From the NCBI GenBank assembly GCA_026990045.1, contig JALSIK010000198.1:1-19333 (forward strand): a stretch of DNA of 19,333 nucleotides. The letters run 5' to 3'. Shown in pieces: positions 13,307-19,333 of this stretch; within the stretch, counting starts at the first letter, position 1, and the number at the start of each line of letters is the position of its first letter. The stretch is from Chromatiales bacterium (GTDB lineage Bacteria; Pseudomonadota; Gammaproteobacteria; CAMYNG01). Under the pieces are notes generated by a model, which saw only the letters and a program-made list of their open reading frames with translations, made no database searches and was not told the origin of the DNA. Both the position numbers and the translations under genes were made by a program.

Positions 13307-13624
13307 GTGCTTTCCCTGCCGCCGGCGCGGGTTCTCGCCGGAGGTCCGCGGGCGGCGTCCTCCCATCAAGTGATTCGTCCTGCCGACCGATAACGTCATC
13401 GGAGTCCCGTGTGGGACCGTGCGGCCGCTGGACCGGCCGTGCGTGTCCGTCAAGTGCCGTTGTCCTCCCGTCCCGCGACCCGATGGGGCATGGACGCCGT
13501 GACCTGCCCCGGTTCCACGGTGCCGGCAACGCGGCCCGGCCCGCCTGCCGCCGGCCCGGCGATTCCACCGGTAGTGAGAGATCCCGCCCGGCTGGCGGAG
13601 ACATGGTGCATTGGTGAGGATGAC
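13307..13624. other. Long gene-free stretch before the MCP gene
   Basis: Apart from the sigma-28-like promoter, no gene, RNA or repeat is convincing here. The open frame running through 13409-13624 in the MCP frame is a GC-rich extension without a protein-like composition. A second TCAAGTG at 13449 has no matching -10 at the right distance. A GAGGATG ribosome binding site sits just before the MCP start. Confidence 0.6.
13366..13393 (+). promoter_or_regulatory. Sigma-28 (FliA)-like promoter upstream of the MCP gene
   Basis: TCAAG at 13366-13370 (consensus TAAAG) is followed by ACCGATAA at 13386-13393, seven of eight matches to the FliA -10 GCCGATAA. The spacer after TCAA is 16 bp against the usual 15. 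Chemoreceptor genes are classic FliA targets. The leader would be about 225 nt. The -10 lies within an imperfect palindrome CCGATAACGTCATCGG (13388-13403). Confidence 0.5.
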
Positions 13625-15256
13625 ATGAAGCTCAAGCGATTCAAGAACTGGCGCATTGCGACCAAACTGTATGCCGTCATCGGCCTGCTGCTGGTGATGA
13701 TGCTGGCCCTGGGGCTGTTCGGCCTGCAGCGGGGCGGGGCCATCAACCAGAAGGTGGTGGCGCTCTACTCCAGGGAACTGGTGCCGCTGGAGGCAGTGGA
13801 CAACATGAAGATGGAGTTCTACCGCATCCGTGACCGCGTGGTCCGGCATCTCATGGAGCGGGACCACCGCGGGCGGCTGGAGCGCGAGATCACCGCCCAC
13901 GTGGAGGCCCTGGGCCGGGAGCAGGCCCGGTTCCGGGACGGGGGCCTGGACCCGGAGGAGTCCCGCCTGCTGGGGGAGTTCGCCGCTGCCTGGAAGACCT
14001 ACCTGGGCCTGGTGGAGGGGCGGGTTCTGCCGCTCAGCCGCGGGGATCGGATCGGCGAGGCGCGGGCGCTGGTGTTCGGTCCGGCGCAGCACGCGTTCGC
14101 CCGGGCCCGCGAGGCCCTCAACGGCATCGCCCGGTTCCAGATCGAGCGCGCGCGGGCGCGCTACGAACAGGCCCAGGCCGACTATGCGGGCATGCGCAAT
14201 CTCACCATCGCCATCGTGGTCACGGGGCTGCTGCTGGCGGCCCTGCTGGGCTGGCGCCTGGCGCGCGGCATCACCCGCCCCCTGGTGGAGGTGCGCGACG
14301 TGCTGCGGTACGTGGACCAGGGCGATCTCACCCGCCAGGTGGCGTACCGCTCGGACGACGAGTTCGGCCAGATGGCCAACGATCTCAACACCGCCATCGC
14401 CGCCCAGCGCCAGATGATCGCCCACGTCCGCGGCACCGTGGACCAGCTCGCCGCGGCGGGCGAGGAGATGGCGGCCGTCACCGAGCAGACCACCCGCACC
14501 GTGGAGGAACAGCGCGGCGAGACCGAGCAGGTGGCCACGGCCATGAACCAGATGACGGCCACGGTGCAGAACGTCGCCGCCAGCATCAGCCAGACCGCGG
14601 AGTCGGCGCGCAAGGCCAGCGAGCACACCGGCGAGGGCGCCCAGGTGGTGCAGCGGGCGGTGGAGGAGATCAACAGCCTGGCCCGGCAGATCGAGGCCTC
14701 GGCCCGCACCATCGACGAAGTGGAGCAGCACAGCGAGACCATCAGCGCGGTGCTGGAGGTGATCCGCGGCGTGGCCGAGCAGACCAACCTGCTGGCGCTC
14801 AACGCCGCCATCGAGGCGGCCCGCGCCGGCGACCAGGGCCGGGGCTTCGCCGTGGTGGCCGACGAGGTGCGCACCCTGGCCGGGCGCACCCAGCAGTCCA
14901 CGGAGGAGATCAACGACATGATCGACAAGCTCCAGTCCTGCTCGCGGCAGGCGGTGGAGGTCATGCGGCAGAGCCTGGAGCAGTCACGCTCGGCGGTGGA
15001 CCTGGCCGCCCGTTCCGGCCAGGCCCTGGACACCATCGCCGAGGCGGTGCGCCGCATCGATCACATGAACGCCGAGATCGCCGGCGCCGCCAAGGAGCAG
15101 CACACGGTGTCCGAGGAGATCAACCGCAACATCGTGCGCATCAGCGACATGGCCACCCAGACCGCGGAGGGCGCCGAGGAGACCTCCGCCGCCAGCCGCG
15201 ACCTGGCGCGCATGGCCGCCGGTCTCCAGGGCCTGGTGGCGCAGTTCAGGGTGTAG
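13625..15256 (+). CDS. Methyl-accepting chemotaxis protein
   Basis: A 543-residue transmembrane chemoreceptor. TM1 is at about 14-34 and TM2 at about 192-212. The periplasmic part (35-191) is entirely helical and fits a four-helix-bundle (4HB_MCP) sensor. HAMP covers about 211-263 (RGITRPLVEVRDVL, DLTRQVAYRSDDEFGQM). The long cytoplasmic coiled coil has the conserved hairpin tip EQTNLLALNAAIEAARAG (385-402), which contacts CheA/CheW. Candidate methylation sites in Q/E pairs flank it. There is no C-terminal CheR-binding pentapeptide (it ends VAQFRV). The ligand cannot be inferred. No che genes are in the window, so this is an orphan receptor, probably expressed with the flagellar regulon if the sigma-28 site is real. 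It converges on cnoX. Confidence 0.96.
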   Translation: MKLKRFKNWRIATKLYAVIGLLLVMMLALGLFGLQRGGAINQKVVALYSRELVPLEAVDNMKMEFYRIRDRVVRHLMERDHRGRLEREITAHVEALGREQARFRDGGLDPEESRLLGEFAAAWKTYLGLVEGRVLPLSRGDRIGEARALVFGPAQHAFARAREALNGIARFQIERARARYEQAQADYAGMRNLTIAIVVTGLLLAALLGWRLARGITRPLVEVRDVLRYVDQGDLTRQVAYRSDDEFGQMANDLNTAIAAQRQMIAHVRGTVDQLAAAGEEMAAVTEQTTRTVEEQRGETEQVATAMNQMTATVQNVAASISQTAESARKASEHTGEGAQVVQRAVEEINSLARQIEASARTIDEVEQHSETISAVLEVIRGVAEQTNLLALNAAIEAARAGDQGRGFAVVADEVRTLAGRTQQSTEEINDMIDKLQSCSRQAVEVMRQSLEQSRSAVDLAARSGQALDTIAEAVRRIDHMNAEIAGAAKEQHTVSEEINRNIVRISDMATQTAEGAEETSAASRDLARMAAGLQGLVAQFRV

Positions 15257-15259
15257 AGA

Positions 15260-15401
15260 CTGTTGAAAAACAGCCTGACAAGGCGGGGCAGGGATGCCCT
15301 GCCCGCGAATCAAGTGTGTAAAAGCTTGATTCGGCGTGGCCGAACCCGGACCTGCGCCGGGTTCGGCGCGTTGAAAAAGGCCGGGACGGCTTTTTTCAAC
15401 A
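15260..15401. repeat. Array of stem-loops with 10-bp inverted ends
   Basis: Consecutive hairpins fill the MCP-cnoX gap: CTGTT/AACAG around a GAAA loop (15260-15273); GGGCAGGG/CCCTGCCC around ATG (15286-15304); CGAATCAAG/CTTGATTCG (15306-15333); GCCGAACCCGG/CCGGGTTCGGC (15339-15367); and the terminator stem at 15370-15400. The outer ends carry TGTTGAAAAA (15261-15270) and its exact complement TTTTTCAACA (15392-15401). This resembles a BIME- or MITE-like element. No flanking target duplication is obvious. Confidence 0.75.
15370..15400. terminator. Bidirectional terminator between MCP and cnoX
   Basis: GTTGAAAAAGGCC (15370-15382) pairs with GGCTTTTTTCAAC (15388-15400) over 13 bp with one G-T wobble and a GGGAC loop. 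It gives a T run on the plus strand and, through the A run, a U-rich tail on the minus strand. It therefore suits both the chemoreceptor transcript and the oncoming cnoX transcript. Confidence 0.75.
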
Positions 15402-15496
15402 TCCTGGTAGGGGCGGGCTGTCGGGCACCGCATTCCCGGGTCGATGTTCCGGTGCGGTGACCACTTGTGCCCGGCGCCGCCTGCCGGCCGGCGGGG

Positions 15497-16360
15497 TCAG
15501 TACAGCGCCGCGGCCATTTTCTGGCGGTACTTCTGCACCAGCGGGCCCTGGTTGCCCAGCAGCTCGAAGATCCGGATGAGGGTCTTGCGCGCGGCGTCGT
15601 CGTCGAAGCCGCGGTCGTGCTGCATGATGTACAGGAGCTGATCCATGGCCTGCTCGTGGCGCCCGTCCATGACCATGTAGGCGGCGAGCTGGAAGCGGGC
15701 GCGGCTGTCGTCCGGGTCCTGCTGCAGCCGCTGGGCCAGCTCGGTGGCGGGCGGGGCGTCCTGGACGATGGCGGCGAACTCCAGCGCGTTGGCCACCGCC
15801 TTGATCTCGTCGTCCTGGCGCAGGTCGGCGGGCAGCTTGTCCAGCAGCTCGCGGGCGTCGCCGGTGCGGCCGGCCTGCAGCAGCATCTTGAGGAGCTGGC
15901 GGGGCAGGCGCGGGTTGTCCGGATCGGCCTGCCAGGCGTCGTTGATCATCCCGATGGCGCGGTCGTGCTCGCCGGCCTCGAACACCGCCTGGGCCTGGGC
16001 GGCGACGGCGTCGGATTCGCGCGGGATGTGGCGGTCGAGGAAGGCCCGCACCTGGCCCTCGGGCAGGGCGCCCATGAACTCGTCCACGATGCGGCCCTGG
16101 TGCACCAGCTTCACCGTGGGCACGCTGCGCACGCCGAACTGGGCGGCCAGGTCCTGCTGCTCGTCGATGTTGACCTTGGCCAGGCGGAAGCGGCCGCCGT
16201 AGCTCTCCGCCAGCTTCACCAGCAGCGGCATGAGGCTGCGGCAGGGGCCGCACCAGGGGGCCCAGAAGTCCACCAGCACCGGCACCCGGTGGGAGGCGTC
16301 GATGACGTCGCGGGCGAAGTTCTCGGCGGTGGCGTCGAAGACGTTGGCCGTGGCATCCAT
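15497..16360 (-). CDS. cnoX: CnoX/YbbN: thioredoxin-TPR co-chaperone
   Basis: A 287-residue protein. An N-terminal thioredoxin domain (about 6-112) has an intact W35-A-P-WCGPC motif (cysteines at 37 and 40) and cis-proline P81 in RSVPTVKLV. TPR-like helices run to the end, closing with KYRQKMAAALY, very like the E. coli CnoX end KYRRQL-ALLY. In E. coli, CnoX protects substrates from oxidation and hands them to GroEL/ES and DnaK. E. coli CnoX lacks the CxxC redox pair, so this version may also be an active thiol-disulphide oxidoreductase. The ATG has a GAGGAG site 13 bases upstream, slightly far. A good promoter lies about 47 bp upstream. It is downstream of the addA-like gene. Confidence 0.95.
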   Translation of the reverse strand: MDATANVFDATAENFARDVIDASHRVPVLVDFWAPWCGPCRSLMPLLVKLAESYGGRFRLAKVNIDEQQDLAAQFGVRSVPTVKLVHQGRIVDEFMGALPEGQVRAFLDRHIPRESDAVAAQAQAVFEAGEHDRAIGMINDAWQADPDNPRLPRQLLKMLLQAGRTGDARELLDKLPADLRQDDEIKAVANALEFAAIVQDAPPATELAQRLQQDPDDSRARFQLAAYMVMDGRHEQAMDQLLYIMQHDRGFDDDAARKTLIRIFELLGNQGPLVQKYRQKMAAALY

Positions 16361-16406
16361 GGATGTACGCGGACTCCTCGTGATGGACAGTGAAACCGGG
16401 GCGTGC

Positions 16407-16435
16407 AGCATAGGGGCGGGCCGGGGCGATTTCAA
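16407..16435 (-). promoter_or_regulatory. Sigma-70 promoter for cnoX
   Basis: On the minus strand TTGAAA (16435-16430, five of six matches) is followed after exactly 17 bp by TATGCT (16412-16407, four of six). Transcription would begin near 16400, giving a leader of about 40 nt. It sits between the heptamer array and cnoX, so cnoX need not rely on the helicase gene for transcription. Confidence 0.65.
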
Positions 16436-16464
16436 TGCTCCCGGGCCGTTTTCTCCAGCCCTCC

Positions 16465-16506
16465 CGCCCCTCGCCACTCGCCACTCGCCACTCGCCACTC
16501 GCCCCT
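16465..16506. repeat. Heptamer tandem array (CGCCACT)n
   Basis: Six perfect-register heptamers: CGCCCCT, four copies of CGCCACT, and CGCCCCT. The array begins after the cnoX promoter region and ends 3 bp before the stop codon of the helicase gene. It has the same unit length as the arrays at 4-47 and 8357-8421 but a different sequence. No complementary arm is apparent nearby. No terminator is visible for the helicase gene. Confidence 0.85.
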
Positions 16507-16509
16507 CAA

Positions 16510-19333
16510 TTACAGAGACACCCGCCACAACGCGCGGCAGGCGGTGAACAGCAGGGCGGCCTCCACCGCCCGGTCCGGCCACAGGCGGCGGGCCCCCTCG
16601 GCGTAGAGGCGGAGCTGCTCCGCGTAGGCCGCGCCCAGCTCGTCGAGGTTGTCCGGCCGGGCCTGGCGGTGGGACTTGTAGTCCACCACCAGCACCCGGT
16701 CCGGGGCCAGCAGCAGGCGGTCCACCACCCCGTGCACCAGCCGGCCGTCGCCGTCCAGGTACTGGAGGGGGACCTCGCTCCAGGCGCCCTCCCAAGGCTC
16801 GCTCCGGAACAGGTGCGCCAGGCGGGGGTCGGCGGCCACCGCCCGGGCCTCGTCCCAGGCCGCGGCCAGCAGGGGGTCGCCGGGGTCCAGCTCCAGGGCG
16901 GCGGCGGCCGCGGCCGGCGGGCCGCCGGCGGGATCGCCCCCGCCGGCCAGGTACTCCAGCAGCCGGTGCACCAGGATCCCGTGCAGGCGCCCGTCCTCGT
17001 CGCCCGGGGCCACGGCGGTTTCTTCCGCCGCGCGGCTGGGGGCCAGCTCCAGCAGGCGCAACGGCGGCGCCGGCAGGGGCCGGGCCAGGCGCGGGTCGGG
17101 CTCCGGCCCGGCCGGGGCCGCCGGGGCCGGGCCGGCGGCGGGCGCCGGGGTGCCGCTCTCGGCCACCACCAGGGGCGATTCCGGGCCCTGCGGGTCGCCG
17201 GCGAACAGCCGCGCCAGGGCCGCGTACCAGCTCTGGTCGAAGCCCTTGGCGCAGGTGCCGGAGACGTAGAGGAGCTGGCGGGCCCGGGTCAGGGCCACGT
17301 ACAGCAGGTTGGCCTCTTCGCGGGCGTCCTCGGCCGCCTCGCGCTCCAGCAGCTCGCGGGTGAGGGGGTCGCGGTGTTCCCGGGGGGGCACCGGCAGCAT
17401 GAGGCGGGGGCGCTCGGCCTCCGCCGGCCAGTCCACCAGGGCGCCGTGGGTGTCGCGGCCCTCGGGGCGGGCGGCGGCGTCGGCCACGAACACCACCGGC
17501 GCCTCCAGCCCCTTGGCGCCGTGGATGGTGAGGATCCGGACCCGGTCGTCGGCGCCGGCGGCAGGGGCCTCGTCCGGGGATTCGTCGCGCTCGCGCATCT
17601 CCTTGAGCGAGGCCAGGAAGGCGCCGAGGCTGGGGTAGCGCCCGCTGTCCATCTCCAGCGCCAGCTCCAGGAAGCGGGCCAGGTTGGCCTCCACCCGGTC
17701 GGCCATGGCGGCGGGCACCGCGGCGCGGTAGCGGGCGATGACGTTGCCCTCGCTGTAGATGCGGTCCAGCAGGTCGTGCACCGGCAGCCGCCCGGCCAGG
17801 GCCTGCCAGGCGGCGAGCTGCTCGCGGGCGCGGGCCAGCACCGGGTCGCCGGCCAGGGCCTGAAGGCGCGAGAACCAGTCGCCGCCGCCGGCGGCCGCGA
17901 TGCGCTGGAGGGTGGCGTCGTCCACCGCGAACAGGGGCGAGCGCAGGATCCCGGCCAGGGCCAGGTCGTCGCCGGGGGCCAGCAGCCAGCGCAGCAGGTC
18001 CTCCATGTCGCGCACCTCCAGGCACTGGAGCAGGGTGCCGCGCCCGGCGCCGGCGAAGGGGATGCCGGCCTCGCGCAGGGCCTCCTCGAAATCGCCGGCG
18101 TGGGTGCGCCGGCGCAGGAGGATGAGGATGTCGCCGTAGCACAGGGGGCGCGCCTTCTCGCCCCGGCCCACGATGAACGGCCCGGCCATGAGCTGGCGGA
18201 TGGCGGCGGCGATGGCGGCGCCCTCCGCCAGGCGGCGGTTGCCCGGGTCTTCCGGGCGCGGCTGGGCCAGCGGGTCGCGGAAGGGCACGGGCTCTGTTTT
18301 TTCGCCCCGCGCCGCCAGCGGCAGCAGGACCACCCGGCCGTAGAGGTCTTCGTGCACGGTTTCGTGGCGGCGGAAGTCCTCCACCTGGCCGTGGCAGGGA
18401 CCGCCCTCGCCGAAGATGCGGTTGACCGCTTCCATGACGGCCGCGGCCGAGCGGCGCGAGTGCTCCATGTGCAGCGGGCGGGCGCCGGCGTGCTCCGCCA
18501 GCCAGCGCGAGGCCTGGAGGAACAGGCGCGGCTCGGCGCGGCGGAAGCGGTAGATGGACTGCTTGACGTCGCCCACCACGAACACCGAGCGGTGCCGCTC
18601 GCCGCCGGCGGCCAGCTCCTCCAGCAGCGGCAGCACCAGCTGCCACTGGGTGGGGTTGGTGTCCTGGAACTCGTCGAACAGCAGGTGATCGATGCGCGCG
18701 TCCAGCTTGTACTGCACCCACAGGGCATTGTCGCCGTAGCGCAGCAGGAGCAGGGTCTTCCACTCCAGGTCGGTGAAATCCAGCAGGCGCTGCTCGGCCT
18801 TGAGGCGCTGGAAGTGGTCCACGTAGCGGGCCCCGGCCCGGTACCAGGCGCCGCCCACCTCCAGGGTGCGGCGGGCGTTGAGCAGGTCGCGGGTCTGCTC
18901 CGCGCGCCGGCACAGCCCGGCGAACAGGGTGTCGAACTCGGCGGCCTCGTCGGGCCACGTGCTGCGCCGGGGCCCCAGCCTGGTGCGCCGGCCGCCGCTG
19001 GTGGTGAAGCACAGGGCCTGCAGGATCTCCCAGCGCCGGGCCGGGGCCTCGTCCGCCGTGCGCACGAGGCCCGTGCGCTCCAGCGCCTCGCGGTTGCCCT
19101 TGGTGGGGTGGAGTTCCAGCAGCGCGGCCAGCCGCGCGAGGTCCGCGTCCAGCGCCGGGTCGCCCAGCAGGGCGCCCAGGGCGGAGTCGTCGTCGGGCGG
19201 CAGCGGCGCGGCCAGCGGGGCTTCCAGGGCCGCGCGCAGGCGGGCGGCGGCCCATTCCACCGGCTCCTCGCGGCCCAGGGTCCAGGCCCACCAGTCGGCG
19301 CGGCGGGCGAGGAAGGCATCCAGCGCCTGGCGG
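16510..19333 (-). CDS. AddA-like UvrD-family helicase-nuclease (5' part beyond window)
   Basis: A partial gene: 940 residues plus the TAA stop are visible and the frame is open to the right edge. The GTG ending at 19260 is internal, since upstream codons continue coding (ALDAFLARRADWWAW). Walker A lies outside the window. Visible motifs are motif II LLFDEFQDTN (near 18660-18690), motif III VVGDVKQSIYRFRRAEP (near 18540-18590), motif V ILTIHGAKGLEAPVVFVAD (near 17485-17540) and motif VI LLYVALTRAR (near 17285-17315). The C-terminal PD-(D/E)xK nuclease has HGILVHRLLEYL, GVVDRLL, VVDYKSHR and YAEQLRLYAEGARRLWP. It probably starts double-strand-break processing with an AddB-like partner encoded upstream, beyond the edge. 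AddA is preferred to RecB from the nuclease motif arrangement, but the assignment would need the missing N terminus. Confidence 0.93.
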   Translation of the reverse strand, partial: RQALDAFLARRADWWAWTLGREEPVEWAAARLRAALEAPLAAPLPPDDDSALGALLGDPALDADLARLAALLELHPTKGNREALERTGLVRTADEAPARRWEILQALCFTTSGGRRTRLGPRRSTWPDEAAEFDTLFAGLCRRAEQTRDLLNARRTLEVGGAWYRAGARYVDHFQRLKAEQRLLDFTDLEWKTLLLLRYGDNALWVQYKLDARIDHLLFDEFQDTNPTQWQLVLPLLEELAAGGERHRSVFVVGDVKQSIYRFRRAEPRLFLQASRWLAEHAGARPLHMEHSRRSAAAVMEAVNRIFGEGGPCHGQVEDFRRHETVHEDLYGRVVLLPLAARGEKTEPVPFRDPLAQPRPEDPGNRRLAEGAAIAAAIRQLMAGPFIVGRGEKARPLCYGDILILLRRRTHAGDFEEALREAGIPFAGAGRGTLLQCLEVRDMEDLLRWLLAPGDDLALAGILRSPLFAVDDATLQRIAAAGGGDWFSRLQALAGDPVLARAREQLAAWQALAGRLPVHDLLDRIYSEGNVIARYRAAVPAAMADRVEANLARFLELALEMDSGRYPSLGAFLASLKEMRERDESPDEAPAAGADDRVRILTIHGAKGLEAPVVFVADAAARPEGRDTHGALVDWPAEAERPRLMLPVPPREHRDPLTRELLEREAAEDAREEANLLYVALTRARQLLYVSGTCAKGFDQSWYAALARLFAGDPQGPESPLVVAESGTPAPAAGPAPAAPAGPEPDPRLARPLPAPPLRLLELAPSRAAEETAVAPGDEDGRLHGILVHRLLEYLAGGGDPAGGPPAAAAAALELDPGDPLLAAAWDEARAVAADPRLAHLFRSEPWEGAWSEVPLQYLDGDGRLVHGVVDRLLLAPDRVLVVDYKSHRQARPDNLDELGAAYAEQLRLYAEGARRLWPDRAVEAALLFTACRALWRVSL

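Noticed and set aside
13409..13624. N-terminal extension of the chemoreceptor by 72 codons
   Set aside because: The extension is Pro/Arg/Ala-rich. A ribosome binding site precedes the ATG at 13625, and a basic segment followed by TM1 starts there as in other MCPs.
15260..15401. Stem-loop array as a tRNA or known structured RNA
   Set aside because: The stems do not form a cloverleaf, and no T-loop, anticodon or riboswitch core was recognised. Convergent genes and the terminator stem account for part of it.
16361..19291. A single minus-strand open frame joining cnoX to a 1264-residue product
   Set aside because: The part upstream of the cnoX ATG is a shifted frame of the helicase gene plus the heptamer array. 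The promoter and ribosome binding site before cnoX and the normal family N terminus argue for two genes.

Overview
The window is about 70% GC and reads as ordinary chromosome from a gammaproteobacterium. The gene order corB-ypjD // ffh-rpsP-rimM-trmD-rplS is the E. coli arrangement, and XerD, YpjD, CorB, RimM and TrmD resemble their E. coli counterparts along their whole length. The GC content, the AddA-type rather than RecB-type helicase, and short heptamer arrays between genes suggest a Chromatiales/Ectothiorhodospiraceae-like bacterium; that placement is inference.

Layout. Positions 1-1782 (+): a heptamer array, a small antibiotic-biosynthesis-monooxygenase (ABM) protein and radA. Positions 1748-5012 (-): a membrane pair (ypjD-type, corB) followed by an FHA-domain gene and a PilZ gene, the latter overlapping radA tail to tail. 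Positions 5262-9562 (+): a metallo-beta-lactamase-fold (MBL) phosphodiesterase-like gene, ffh, then the ribosomal/tRNA-modification operon rpsP-rimM-trmD-rplS, ended by a strong intrinsic terminator. Positions 9651-12825 (+): three tightly coupled genes (secreted TPR protein, ogt-type DNA repair protein, xerD), then a small conserved-looking unknown. Positions 13625-15256 (+): a methyl-accepting chemotaxis protein behind a sigma-28-like promoter. Positions 15497-19333 (-): an AddA-like helicase-nuclease running off the right edge, then cnoX (thioredoxin-TPR chaperone), which converges on the chemotaxis gene across an array of stem-loops.

Functional themes are co-translational targeting and translation (Ffh, S16, RimM, TrmD, L19), genome maintenance (RadA, Ogt, XerD, AddA-like) and signalling (FHA, PilZ, MCP). 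I see no phage, insertion-sequence transposase, toxin-antitoxin, defence island, CRISPR, rRNA or tRNA, and no protein-coding system that I would call new.

The structure not explained by genes is in the intergenic DNA. There are three period-7 tandem arrays, one of which is a self-complementary hairpin at the position of the trmD ribosome binding site. A 142-bp array of stem-loops with 10-bp inverted ends lies between the convergent MCP and cnoX genes.
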